DNA of 57,687 nucleotides, from assembly GCA_031415055.1 (NCBI GenBank), contig JANOQZ010000005.1:1-57687 (forward strand). Direction: 5' to 3'. Positions 25,181 through 34,173 of this stretch are shown here, piece by piece. The notes below the pieces were generated by a model. It had not been told where the DNA came from, ran no database searches, and worked only from the letters and a program-made list of their open reading frames with translations. The first letter of the stretch is position 1. Every line of letters starts with the position of its first letter. This DNA comes from JANMOK01 sp031415055 (GTDB taxonomy: Bacteria; Pseudomonadota; Alphaproteobacteria; Rhodobacterales; Rhodobacteraceae). Made by a program: the position numbers and the translations under genes.

Positions 25181-25220
25181 GTCACTGCGAGGAGCACCGC
25201 CGCGAAGCAGCCCATCTCCC
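25181..25220. repeat. CACTGCGAGGAGC...GCGAAGCAG dispersed element
   Basis: The pair GTCACTGCGAGGAGC and CGCGAAGCAGCCCATC matches the general form of a widespread bacterial intergenic repeat (CATTGCGAGGAGC...CGAAGCAATCC). The ends are imperfectly complementary (CTGC/GCAG). Only one copy was seen in this window. Confidence 0.45.
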
Positions 25221-25243
25221 GACCTATGGATAGCGAACCGTAG

Positions 25244-25261
25244 GGTGCGCTTCAGCGCACC
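25244..25261. repeat. REP-like palindrome, 7-bp stem
   Basis: GGTGCGCTTCAGCGCACC forms a 7-bp stem with a TTCA loop. It is the same type of element as 28-46, with the GTAG flank seen there in inverted form (CTAC). Confidence 0.5.
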
Positions 25262-25379
25262 GTAAACGCCCGAACCGAACCCAACCAATGTGCCGCAGCG
25301 CGACCCATATCCGCATTCCAGGCGAACCCTTCCCCCGAAACCCCGCCCCGCAATTGAGCATGGCACACCAAAACCGCCG

Positions 25380-25410
25380 TCCCGTACTTGATCCGGGACC
25401 TCCTTACCGT
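25380..25410. repeat. GTCCCG/CGGGAC palindromic repeat
   Basis: GTCCCG-TACTTGATC-CGGGAC (6-bp stem), followed by CTCCTTACCG. The ACTTGATCCG...CCTCCTTRCCG core recurs at 32512-32535, so this is a family with at least two copies in the window. Confidence 0.6.
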
Positions 25411-25437
25411 TGTTCCAAACGAACCCAAACCCCCAAT

Positions 25438-28400
25438 TCACCGTTCCCCAAACCCGCCCCCCCCCGGCGTCTCCAGCCACCACACATCCCCTGCCGCCAT
25501 CTCGCGCTTGTCTGCCGAGGCCAGTTCTTCAACCTCGCCCGAAACCCGCACCACTCGCGACCTTCCCACTTGACCAGCCCCACCACCCTCCAATCCCGGC
25601 GGCGGCACCAAGCGATGCCCCGACAGAAGCGCAAGCGTCATCGGCTCGAGAAACCTGATCCGCCGCGTCACCCCATTACCACCTAAAAAAGCCCCCGAAC
25701 CACCGGACCCTTCCCGAATAGAAAACTCCTCCAGCACCACAGGATAGCGCCATTCCAGCACTTCGGGGTCGGTCAGCCTCGAGTTGGTCATGTGGGTATG
25801 CACCCCGCTGGTGCCCGCATGCCCCGACCCATCCGACAACCGGCCAGCCCCCGAACCCCCACAAATCGTTTCGTAATACTGGTAACGATCATTGCCCCAG
25901 GTGGTATTGTTCATCGTCGATTGGCTGGCCGCCTGCACCCCCAGCGCCAACAGCAGCGCCGAGGTAACGGCCTGTGAGGTCTCGACATTCCCCGCAATCA
26001 CCGCCGCCGGATACCTCGGCGACAGCATCGTTCCGGCGGGCAAGATCACTCGCAAAGGCTTCATCACTCCTTCGTTCATCGGGATGTTGTCATCGACCAG
26101 CAGCCGAAAAACATACAAAACCGCCGCCCGCGTCACCGGTTCGGGCGCGTTGTAATTGGTCGCCAGTTGCGCCGTGGTGCCGGTGAAATCAATCACTGCC
26201 GACCGCGTGGCTTTATCCACCGTCACCTTGACCCGCACCATCCGCGGATTGCCGTCAAAATCCGGGTCCATCGGATAGGCAATCTCGGCGTCCTTCAGCA
26301 CCGCAATCGCCCGCCGCACGCATTCCTCAGCGTTGTCCTGCACATGCCGCATATAGGCCTGCACCACATCCAAGCCAAAATGGTTTACCATTGAATGAAG
26401 TTCGCTGACCCCTTTCTCGCACGACGCAACCTGCGCCTTCAGATCCGCCATATTCACATCCGGCGACCTTGCCGGATAGGTGCCCGAAACCAGCATCGCC
26501 CGCGTCTCGGCTTCCCGAAACACCCCGCGATCCACCAGTTTCCAGTTGTCGATCAACACGCCTTCGTCGTGGATGACACGCGAATCCGGCGGCATCGACC
26601 CCGGCGTTAACCCGCCGACATCGGTGTGATGGCCGCGCGCAGCAGTGTAAAACAAAACGCCGTCATCCCCCCAAACCGGCGTCACCACGGTAATATCCGG
26701 CAAATGCGTGCCACCGTTATAGGGCGCGTTCAGGGCGAAAACATCGCCGCGACCCATTTCCGGATTCTGCGCGATCACGGTTTTCACGCTCGCCCCCATC
26801 GAGCCCAGATGCACCGGCATATGCGGCGCGTTGGCAATCAAATCGCCATTGACATCAAACACCGCGCAAGAGAAATCCAGCCGTTCCTTGATGGTGATCG
26901 AAGCAGCCGTATTTTCCAGCACCGCCCCCATCTGCTCGGCAATCGACATGTAAAGATTGTTGAACACCTCCAGCAGCACCGGATCGGCCTTGGTGCCAAT
27001 CGCGCCTGATTTGTCGCGCGGCAGAACCCGTTTCAGTTCGACGTGGTCCCGCGCCGTCACCCGCGCCTGCCAGCCCGGTTCAATAAAAATCACCGTATGC
27101 GGCTCGACCAACACCGCTGGCCCGTCCAACCTATCGCCGGGTTGCATGGCACTGCGCTTCACAAACCGCGCCTCCTGCCACTTGCCACCCACAAATACCG
27201 GCGCAACCAGATCACTGGCAAACGCCGCCCCGTCGCGCAGCGCCAACACCGGCTCATCCACCTCCGCCGCATTCCCCGAAGCCTCAACCGTCACCGCTTC
27301 AATCACCAAGGCACGATCCCCGGCATCAAAGCCAAACCGCGCCCGGTGCGCCTTGGCGAACTCGGCACGCATGGTCGCCTCATCCGCCAGAGCCACCGCC
27401 AAAGCCGTGTCCGTCCCCTGCACCTTTAGCCTTAACGCCGAGGCCACCGAAACCTGCGCAACGCCCTGCCTTTCGACCTCACCAACAGCCAACCCCCCCA
27501 AAACCGCCAACCGCGCCATCGCTTGAAACAGCGTATCCACCCCCAACACCGCCTCAATCGCCTCGACCCGCGCCGCCCTTATTTCCGCCAACCCCATGCC
27601 ATAGGCCGACAGCAGCGAGGCCATCGGATGAATCAGGCAGGTCTGCATCCCCAAAGTATCGGCAATGGCGCAAGCGTGCTGCGCCCCGGCACCGCCAAAC
27701 ACCGTCAAGCAATATTCGGTTACGTCATAGCCGCGCTGCACGCTGATTTTCTTGATCGCATTCGCCATGTTTTCCACGGCAATCCGCAGAAACCCCTCGG
27801 CAACTGCCGCCGTTTCGCGCCCAGGCCCTGCGGATAACGCGGCAAACCCGGCCTCAGCCGCCGCAACGTCCAACAAACCATCCCCCGCAACCCCAAAAAT
27901 CGCCGGAAAATATTCGGGTCGCAGCCTGCCCGTCACCACATTGGCGTCCGTCACCGCCAGCGGCCCACCGCGCCCGTAACACGTCGGCCCCGGATTGGAC
28001 CCGGCGCTTTCCGGACCAACCTGCATCCTTGCCCCGTCAAACTTCAGCAACGACCCGCCACCTGCGGCAACCGTGTGAATATTCATCATCGGCGCGGTGA
28101 TCCGCACCCCGGCGACCTCGGTATTCAAAACCCGCTCATATTCCCCGGCGAAATGGCAGACATCGGTCGAGGTGCCACCCATGTCGAAGCCGATAATCTT
28201 GCTTTGCCCGGCAATCGCGCTGGTCTTGACCGCGCCAACCACCCCCCCGGATGGCCCCGATAGAATCGCATCTTTCCCCTGAAACAACCGCGCATCGGTC
28301 AGCCCGCCGTTGCTTTGCATGAATATCAACTTGCCGCCCAAATCGCCGTCAAAGGCGCTTGCAACCCGGTCGACATAGCGCCGCAAGATCGGCGTCAGAT

Positions 28401-29037
28401 AGGCATCGACCAAGGTCGTATCGCCCCGCGAAACCATCTTCATCAAGGGCGAGACCTGATGCGATACGGACACCTGCTTGAACCCCGCATCCCGCGCCAG
28501 ACGTTCCGCCAAAACCTCGTGTGCCCGATGCCGATAGCCATGCACGAACACTATCGCACAAGCCAAAATCCCGGCATCCCGCGCCTTCTTCAACGCAACC
28601 GCCAGTGAAACCTCATCCAGCACCCGTTCGACAAACCCATCCGCCCGAACCCGCTCATCCGCCTCGATCACCGCCGAATACAGCATCTGCGGCAGCACGA
28701 TGTGGCGATCAAACAGCTTGGGCCGATGCTGGTACGCCAGCCTGATCTGGTCGCGCAGCCCGCGTGTCGTCACCAAAACCACCCGCTCACCCTTGCGCTC
28801 CAACAGCGCATTGGTTGCAACCGTGGTGCCCATTTTCACAGCGGCCACTAGCCGCGAAGGTATCCGCGCGCCCGCCGCCAACCCCAGAAACCCGCGTATG
28901 CCGTGCAGCGCCGCATCGTCATACAATTCGAGGTTTTCCGACAACAACTTGGCCCGATGCAGCACGCCAAATGGATCCCGCGCCACAATGTCGGTGAAGG
29001 TGCCGCCCCGGTCGATCCAGAAATCCCACGCTGCCAT
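25438..29037 (-). CDS. 5-oxoprolinase / N-methylhydantoinase A-B fusion
   Basis: A 1199-residue hydantoinase/oxoprolinase family protein. The N-terminal HyuA-type domain has the nucleotide-binding loop DRGGTFTDIVA near residues 8-18 and IGFDMGGTSTDVCHF. It is fused to a HyuB-type domain that begins near residue 690 (LLEVFNNLYMSIAEQMG). The single-chain form is typical of ATP-dependent 5-oxoprolinase, which opens pyroglutamate to glutamate, though related fusions open hydantoins. ATG 29037 has a GGGGGA site; TTG 29049 is the alternative. A run of ten C's at 25457-25466 lies in the last codons. It diverges from the gene at 29159. Confidence 0.9.
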   Translation of the reverse strand: MAAWDFWIDRGGTFTDIVARDPFGVLHRAKLLSENLELYDDAALHGIRGFLGLAAGARIPSRLVAAVKMGTTVATNALLERKGERVVLVTTRGLRDQIRLAYQHRPKLFDRHIVLPQMLYSAVIEADERVRADGFVERVLDEVSLAVALKKARDAGILACAIVFVHGYRHRAHEVLAERLARDAGFKQVSVSHQVSPLMKMVSRGDTTLVDAYLTPILRRYVDRVASAFDGDLGGKLIFMQSNGGLTDARLFQGKDAILSGPSGGVVGAVKTSAIAGQSKIIGFDMGGTSTDVCHFAGEYERVLNTEVAGVRITAPMMNIHTVAAGGGSLLKFDGARMQVGPESAGSNPGPTCYGRGGPLAVTDANVVTGRLRPEYFPAIFGVAGDGLLDVAAAEAGFAALSAGPGRETAAVAEGFLRIAVENMANAIKKISVQRGYDVTEYCLTVFGGAGAQHACAIADTLGMQTCLIHPMASLLSAYGMGLAEIRAARVEAIEAVLGVDTLFQAMARLAVLGGLAVGEVERQGVAQVSVASALRLKVQGTDTALAVALADEATMRAEFAKAHRARFGFDAGDRALVIEAVTVEASGNAAEVDEPVLALRDGAAFASDLVAPVFVGGKWQEARFVKRSAMQPGDRLDGPAVLVEPHTVIFIEPGWQARVTARDHVELKRVLPRDKSGAIGTKADPVLLEVFNNLYMSIAEQMGAVLENTAASITIKERLDFSCAVFDVNGDLIANAPHMPVHLGSMGASVKTVIAQNPEMGRGDVFALNAPYNGGTHLPDITVVTPVWGDDGVLFYTAARGHHTDVGGLTPGSMPPDSRVIHDEGVLIDNWKLVDRGVFREAETRAMLVSGTYPARSPDVNMADLKAQVASCEKGVSELHSMVNHFGLDVVQAYMRHVQDNAEECVRRAIAVLKDAEIAYPMDPDFDGNPRMVRVKVTVDKATRSAVIDFTGTTAQLATNYNAPEPVTRAAVLYVFRLLVDDNIPMNEGVMKPLRVILPAGTMLSPRYPAAVIAGNVETSQAVTSALLLALGVQAASQSTMNNTTWGNDRYQYYETICGGSGAGRLSDGSGHAGTSGVHTHMTNSRLTDPEVLEWRYPVVLEEFSIREGSGGSGAFLGGNGVTRRIRFLEPMTLALLSGHRLVPPPGLEGGGAGQVGRSRVVRVSGEVEELASADKREMAAGDVWWLETPGGGGFGER

Positions 29038-29158
29038 TGCGTCCCCCAATTGATGCCGACGCTACCCAATCAAGACCACAGCGGCAATGTTGGAAAAGTC
29101 ACAGATTTAGCCCGCCAATTCCGCTAACATTCCCAAACTGACCAACAGGAGAATCGCC

Positions 29159-29977
29159 ATGGCCAAGCTCTTTTCCGTCGCCTCGTGGAACGTGGAACAT
29201 TTCGATGATGACCCAACCCGCGTTGGCCGCGTGATAGATTTCCTGAAATCGCAAAACCCCGATGTTTTCGGCCTGTATGAAGTCGAAGGAAAGTTCGTTT
29301 ACACCGCTCTGGTCGAAAAGATGCCCGAATACACCTTCCAGATAACCGAGGGCGAGGAGTCCCAAGAAATTCTGATCGGCATCAAGAAAACCACAACCGC
29401 CTTCATCACCCAGAAGCTGACGTTCAAATCCGGCACCACTCACATGCGGCCAGGTCAGTTGGTGGCTATCCGCAAAGATGACAAGAACTATGCGCTATTG
29501 TTCCTGCATCTTGCCAGCGGCAACAACCCACGCGGCATGGGCCTGCGCGATGATATGTTGGAACGGGCGATGGAATTTCGCAAAACTCTCGACAGATCCG
29601 CAGGCGGCGCTGGCCAAGCCAACTACATTTTTCTTGGTGACCTCAACACAATGGGGCTGGAATACCCATTCAAGCACAACATCGCCTCGGACGTTGAACT
29701 GGCGAAATGGGACAAATACGCCAAGAAAGCCGCGATCAGTATGCAGCGATTGGTCAAATCACACCCAAATTCTTGGTCCAACGGATCAACCTCGTCGATA
29801 CCGGCATCCAATCTGGACCACGTATTCGCCTCAACGAACCTCAATTTCAAAACCTTCGCCAATCAATCCCAAGTCGATGTGCGCGGTTGGGTGGACCAGC
29901 CGACAGTCGCGGCCCAAGACCGTTGGATCAAAGATTTTTCCGACCATTCGCTGCTGTATTTTGAGGTTCACGACTGA
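29159..29977 (+). CDS. Endonuclease/exonuclease/phosphatase-fold protein
   Basis: A 272-residue EEP-superfamily metallohydrolase with ASWNVEHF, the metal-binding Glu in VFGLYEVEG, IFLGDLNTMG, NLDHVF and the C-terminal SDHSLLYF, all in canonical order. It should cleave a phosphodiester or phosphomonoester; nuclease, sphingomyelinase-like or other roles cannot be separated. No signal peptide, so cytoplasmic. AGGAG lies just upstream of ATG 29159. Confidence 0.85.
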   Translation: MAKLFSVASWNVEHFDDDPTRVGRVIDFLKSQNPDVFGLYEVEGKFVYTALVEKMPEYTFQITEGEESQEILIGIKKTTTAFITQKLTFKSGTTHMRPGQLVAIRKDDKNYALLFLHLASGNNPRGMGLRDDMLERAMEFRKTLDRSAGGAGQANYIFLGDLNTMGLEYPFKHNIASDVELAKWDKYAKKAAISMQRLVKSHPNSWSNGSTSSIPASNLDHVFASTNLNFKTFANQSQVDVRGWVDQPTVAAQDRWIKDFSDHSLLYFEVHD

Positions 29978-30054
29978 AATCCAAAATGCCGCAGCACTGC
30001 ATCTAGACAGTAAACAGCAGGAATGTTCACTTGGCCCTGAACAGGAGTGTCAAC

Positions 30055-30537
30055 GTGCCCATCATCCGCCCCGCCACTACAGCCGATGCCAGTGCGGTAG
30101 CGGCGTTGACCAACATCATCATCCGCGACACCACCACCTCCTTCAAATCCGAAGCCACCACGCCCGAAAAACAAACCGCCGCCATCACTGAACGTGGCCC
30201 AGCCTTTCTTGTTGCGCAAGACGGCGACACATTCCTCGGCTATGCCACTTACTTCCCGTTCCGCGGCCCCGACGGTTACCAACACACCGTCGAAAACACC
30301 ATCGTCCTCACAGAATCCGCCCGTGGCCATGGCATCGGCAAACTGCTGATGACCCAATTGTTCACCAACGCCCGCAGCGCTGGCATCCATTCCATGTTCG
30401 CAGGAGTATCCGCGGAAAACCCCGCTGGCATCACCTTCCACGCGAAACTCGGCTTCACCGAACTGGCCCGCCTTGCACAAGTTGGCCGTAAATTTGACCG
30501 CTGGCTCGACCTCGTGCTCATGCAAAAGATGCTGTAA
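30055..30537 (+). CDS. GNAT N-acetyltransferase (phosphinothricin-type)
   Basis: A 160-residue GNAT with acetyl-CoA loop ARGHGIGKLLM and the subfamily pattern of PAT/MnaT enzymes: IRPATTADASAV at the N-terminus, VENTIVLTE before the loop, GVSAENPAGITFHAKLGF after it. These acetylate the amino group of small amino acid analogues such as methionine sulfoximine, sulfone or phosphinothricin. GTG 30055 is chosen because AGGAG lies seven bases before it. Confidence 0.86.
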   Translation: MPIIRPATTADASAVAALTNIIIRDTTTSFKSEATTPEKQTAAITERGPAFLVAQDGDTFLGYATYFPFRGPDGYQHTVENTIVLTESARGHGIGKLLMTQLFTNARSAGIHSMFAGVSAENPAGITFHAKLGFTELARLAQVGRKFDRWLDLVLMQKML

Positions 30538-30545
30538 CTAAAACC

Positions 30546-31232
30546 ATGTCGCTCTGGACCCGCATCACCGAAGCACTCGCCGCCCTTACCAATGGTGAGG
30601 GGCTGAGTGCGGTTTTCCAAAAACTGTCCACCCCGCCCGAACGCTCGGTTGCCTTCGCCATCGCCGTCATTGGCCTTGGTGCGAAAATGGCCAAATCCGA
30701 CGGTAACGTAAACCGTGCCGAAGTCACCGCGTTCCGCGAAATCTTCTACATCGCCCCGGCGGATGAGAAACGCGCGGCGCAAGTTTACAATCTCGCCCGC
30801 CAAGATGTGGCGGGTTATGAATCCTATGCCCGTGCCATTGCCCGCATGTTCCGCGACAGCCCGCAGACTTTGGAAGATCTGCTGGAAGGGCTGTTTCACA
30901 TCTCCATGGCCGACGGCGGTTATCACCCGGCGGAAGATGCATTCTTACAAAAAGTTGCGGAGATCTTTCGCATAACCCCGCCGATGTTTCAAAATCTGCG
31001 CGCCCGTTATGTGCCCAACGCTTTTGCCGACCCCTATTCGGTTCTGGGCGTCACACCGGGTCAATCGTACGACGAAATCCGCGCCCATTGGCGTGAGCTG
31101 GTGCGCGAAACCCATCCCGACCGGCTGGTTGCCCGTGGCCTGCCGGAAGAAGCGATCAAGCTCGCCACCGCCCGGCTGACCGCCATCAACCACGCCTGGG
31201 AAGAAATCACCCGCCATCGGGGGAAGGTTTAA
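30546..31232 (+). CDS. djlA: DjlA-like co-chaperone (TerB + J domain)
   Basis: A 228-residue protein with an N-terminal TerB-like helical domain (about 30-145, with AKSDGNVNRAEV and MADGGYHPAED acidic turns). A C-terminal J domain (about 165-228) carries the HPD motif in ETHPDRL. It should stimulate DnaK ATPase. Unlike E. coli DjlA it lacks an obvious N-terminal membrane anchor, as is common in alphaproteobacterial versions. It starts nine bases after the acetyltransferase stop. Confidence 0.88.
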   Translation: MSLWTRITEALAALTNGEGLSAVFQKLSTPPERSVAFAIAVIGLGAKMAKSDGNVNRAEVTAFREIFYIAPADEKRAAQVYNLARQDVAGYESYARAIARMFRDSPQTLEDLLEGLFHISMADGGYHPAEDAFLQKVAEIFRITPPMFQNLRARYVPNAFADPYSVLGVTPGQSYDEIRAHWRELVRETHPDRLVARGLPEEAIKLATARLTAINHAWEEITRHRGKV

Positions 31233-31446
31233 ACCGCCATCATCCAATGCGTTAACACCCCACAAAACACCCCAAATAACCGCCTCAAGCCGCACAAAAT
31301 CGCCATGAATTCTGCGGCAATGCCTTAGACTTCTTGGCCGCCTTAGCATGTTGCGCATGGCCGCGTATGAAGCTCTGATGCTGGAAGGGGCTGAGCTGCA
31401 TCGGTTGCGGAGGGGGTAGTGTGGCGGTGTGCGAAACAGTTTCAGG

Positions 31447-32274
31447 CTACGTTGCTAAATTTTGGGCTTCAGCCTCCATTTCTAAGTATTTCAGCACAAT
31501 TTCATCTATTAGGTGCGCCCGCCAGACACGACCAAGTTGAAAGCCATCCTTTTCGTCGCCCTCACGACCCGCGTAAACGCCGATCAAATTCAAAGTTTCA
31601 CCAAAAGTGGTATCGTCAGTCCAACCAACCTGCCCGGAAGGTGTCCAAATCCCACGATGACGAACAATAACCGGCGACCCGGACATGCCGTCGCGAGTCG
31701 CCGTATCAACCAAAAAAATTGGGCGGCCGCCGTGATCAAGTTTCGGTTCCGTCGCGATACTGGCGCGTTTCCAGATGGGAGTCCTGCCTTTTCCAGAAAA
31801 TCCTTTTGGATAGCCCACAACGAAACAGTCTTCTCCCACGTCTGGCTTGAAGCGACTTTCAAAATCCAGTTCGTTTAGGAATTTGATCCTAAGGTTTTCT
31901 TTGTCTGGGAATTCGACAGGAAGGAGAGCGCAATCAACTAAATGTCCGGAAGAATGTTCAATGACCAATGAGTTCTCGGAATGATCCGTAACATCAAATA
32001 TCTTCTCGACATTTCCAACTAGTTCTTGACCGCTTTCATTCGTTCCAGCGAAGTATTTTATAGCAGCAATTACTTTGTTCGGTGCAAATGTTCCAAGCGC
32101 ATTCTCCGAGTTGGCGTCTTTGCCGGAGAAACAGTGCCAATTTGATACAATGAATTCGCGACCGGCTTTACGCCAAAAAAAGCCAGTTCCTACTGCTACT
32201 TTCCCGTGCTTTGTTCCATCCGGGTAGTGGCGCTCAAATCTCAAAGGGCAGACTGAAAAAGAAATGTCGTTCAT
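31447..32274 (-). CDS. Stand-alone trypsin-fold protease
   Basis: A 275-residue protein with a chymotrypsin-like serine protease pattern: GTGFFWRKAGREFIVSNWHC (His), VDCALLPVEF (candidate Asp) and DGMSGSPVIV (nucleophile Ser). No signal peptide and no PDZ domain, so a cytoplasmic trypsin-like protein rather than DegP. The gene is visibly more A/T-rich than its neighbours, has a weak ribosome-binding site and is flanked by non-coding sequence, suggesting acquisition. Cytoplasmic trypsin-like proteases of this sort are found in some conflict-system loci, but no partner is seen here. Confidence 0.72.
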   Translation of the reverse strand: MNDISFSVCPLRFERHYPDGTKHGKVAVGTGFFWRKAGREFIVSNWHCFSGKDANSENALGTFAPNKVIAAIKYFAGTNESGQELVGNVEKIFDVTDHSENSLVIEHSSGHLVDCALLPVEFPDKENLRIKFLNELDFESRFKPDVGEDCFVVGYPKGFSGKGRTPIWKRASIATEPKLDHGGRPIFLVDTATRDGMSGSPVIVRHRGIWTPSGQVGWTDDTTFGETLNLIGVYAGREGDEKDGFQLGRVWRAHLIDEIVLKYLEMEAEAQNLAT

Positions 32275-32595
32275 CGCAAAAATAACCTTTTCAGTACACC
32301 GAAAGCAAATTCATTAAATTCACACAATTTTGCGCTTGTCACTGTTGAGCTGCAGTGGTTTTCACCCCGCCTTTGACTGTTGCGCGTTGGCGTTGCTTGT
32401 CGCGTCCCGCGACTGGCTCGGATCGATCTCCCTTCACAACTCCCCAAAAACTCCACCCTTTACCCCTATTTTTCGCAGTTTCACCGCCCCAATCAAAGCC
32501 CCCCTTCTTGGACTTGATCCGAGGCCTCCTTGCCGTATGCAAAGGCTGTCCCGGGTCGGCGCCCGGGACAGCCACGAACAGCTCGCCACAACACC
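32275..32595. other. Intergenic stretch with REP-type palindromes
   Basis: 321 bases without a credible gene between the trypsin-fold gene and the end of the dimethylformamidase-like gene. The first 60 bases are A/T-rich and could hold the protease promoter. The rest is C-rich and carries the palindromic element at 32511-32571. Confidence 0.6.
32511..32571. repeat. Palindromic repeat with perfect 10-bp hairpin
   Basis: GACTTGATCCGAGGCCTCCT at 32511-32530 matches the element at 25380-25410. It is followed at 32546-32571 by a perfect hairpin: stem CTGTCCCGGG/CCCGGGACAG with a 6-base loop. The hairpin could also terminate the nine-gene operon, although no T-run follows on the minus strand. Confidence 0.65.
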
Positions 32596-34173
32596 CTACC
32601 ACCCCCCAACCAGCACATTCCTTGTCACCCTTTCCACCGCCCTATCCCCCGCAATCAACCCCGCCACCCATTCACACGACCCCGCATTAAACACCGACCC
32701 CAACCCCTGCGAATAAACCGCCATCGCCCCGTTCCCCCTAGACGCCCTCGCCACATTCTCCGCCGTCACCCCGCCATAGACCCGCAACGCCAAATCTACC
32801 GCATCAGCCTCGCCGATAAACTCATCGACATCGCCAGCCCCGGTCGAATGCGCCAAGGTAGTGGCGGGTGACAAGGCAATGATCTCCAAAGAACCCGCCA
32901 ACCCCGCGTCTGCCGCCCGTGGCAACCCGCCCTGGATCACATAATCCACCCCATCCACCTCATAGCCAAACACCTTCGACCCAGCACCCAACACATCCCC
33001 ATACCCCAAACCCGTCCCCGCCAAAGCCCAGTGATCGGGCCGATACACCGTGAATCCGCCCGAGCCATGCGCAGCACAGCGGCTCCACCCGGCATAGACC
33101 CCGGCCGATCCCGTCAGCCCCATGGTCGCCACCGCTGGCCGCCCGATCACCGGATGGTCCCAATAGCTGGTCAGGCGCGACCGGTCGGCAACCATATCCT
33201 CCGCCTCCGCCCGCGATTTGAAACAGGTCTGCACCGCCAAATCGCCCGACATCCGCGTCTGCCAAAAGAAATTGCCAGCAAACCGACACAAATGCCCGCC
33301 GCGCGAAACCCAAGCATCCAGATGGTCGCGCATGTCCCATGTCCAGTATTCGTCATGCCCGACAATGACGACCTTTTCATACCCGTCCAGAACTGCCGCA
33401 TCAGCATGCAAGTCGTGCTGGGTGGCATAATCCGACCCAATCCCCTGCCCCTCGGCCCAGATCGCGAAAGGCCGCTCAAACGCCGCCCAGCCGGAAGAGG
33501 CGTATTTCTTCGAAATCCCATTCGCCCGCGCAAATTCCATATGCGGATAGCGCGGCTTTTCCAGCAGCGGCGAAGCGTGCGGAATGCGTGGCGCACCATC
33601 GGGCCATTGCACAAAACCCGTCGCCCAAGGCCGGTGCAACGACACCTGCGGCGCAAACTCCGCCCCCGAAACCCCAGTCAGCCCCTGATAATGGTTCGAG
33701 CCGCCCCAATCATTATAGGCGGCCCAGGTTCCCGTGGTCAGCAGGAACAGCACTTTGTGGGCGGGCACGGCAGCCCGAACTACAAACATATGTTCGGAAA
33801 CATGCCCCGCAACCGCGAATTTCACCCGATACAGCCCCGATTTCCAGCCTTCCGGAACGACCATTTCAAATCGCACCGGCCAACCACATCCCAACACCGA
33901 GCAATCCGCCGGAGTCGCCACAAACCCGCCCGCAATATCACGTTCCAGCACAACCTCAGGCACCAACCCATCGCGCGAAATCGTCAGCCGAACAACTTCT
34001 GCCGACGCCATCCCATGCAACCGCACCACATCACCAACACCGTAGGAAACCCGATCCGAATAACACCAAGCCTGCGCCCGCGCCGGATCACCCGAAGCCA
34101 CCTCATAATAATGCCCCATCACCGCGTCGCCATTGTCATGCGGCGCGGCGACAAAGAAGCCCTGCAACGTCAC
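32596..34173 (-). CDS. N,N-dimethylformamidase large-subunit-like protein
   Basis: A 525-residue protein related to the C-terminal domain of the DMFase large subunit, an iron-dependent amidohydrolase of small N-substituted amides. Blocks seen include AAYNDWGGSNHY, VIVGHDEYWTWDMRDHLDAW and GNFFWQTR. The H-x-E in GHDEYW and the Tyr in AAYNDW are candidates for the iron site described for DMFase (from memory). It is the last gene of the nine-gene operon; GTG 34173 overlaps the preceding stop in GTGA. No small DMFase subunit gene is present. Many homologues have unknown substrates, so amide hydrolysis is inference. Confidence 0.75.
   Translation of the reverse strand: MTLQGFFVAAPHDNGDAVMGHYYEVASGDPARAQAWCYSDRVSYGVGDVVRLHGMASAEVVRLTISRDGLVPEVVLERDIAGGFVATPADCSVLGCGWPVRFEMVVPEGWKSGLYRVKFAVAGHVSEHMFVVRAAVPAHKVLFLLTTGTWAAYNDWGGSNHYQGLTGVSGAEFAPQVSLHRPWATGFVQWPDGAPRIPHASPLLEKPRYPHMEFARANGISKKYASSGWAAFERPFAIWAEGQGIGSDYATQHDLHADAAVLDGYEKVVIVGHDEYWTWDMRDHLDAWVSRGGHLCRFAGNFFWQTRMSGDLAVQTCFKSRAEAEDMVADRSRLTSYWDHPVIGRPAVATMGLTGSAGVYAGWSRCAAHGSGGFTVYRPDHWALAGTGLGYGDVLGAGSKVFGYEVDGVDYVIQGGLPRAADAGLAGSLEIIALSPATTLAHSTGAGDVDEFIGEADAVDLALRVYGGVTAENVARASRGNGAMAVYSQGLGSVFNAGSCEWVAGLIAGDRAVERVTRNVLVGGW

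Larger units (their letters stand above)
25101..25437. other. Intergenic stretch with three palindromic repeats
   Basis: 337 bases between the converging prenyl synthase and 5-oxoprolinase genes. No credible gene. It holds three different dispersed-type palindromic elements (25181-25220, 25244-25261, 25380-25410), listed separately. Confidence 0.7.

Noticed and set aside
31349..31420. A 23-codon plus-strand frame (MLRMAAYEALMLEGAELHRL...)
   Set aside because: No ribosome-binding site and nothing recognisable; too short to support without conservation data.
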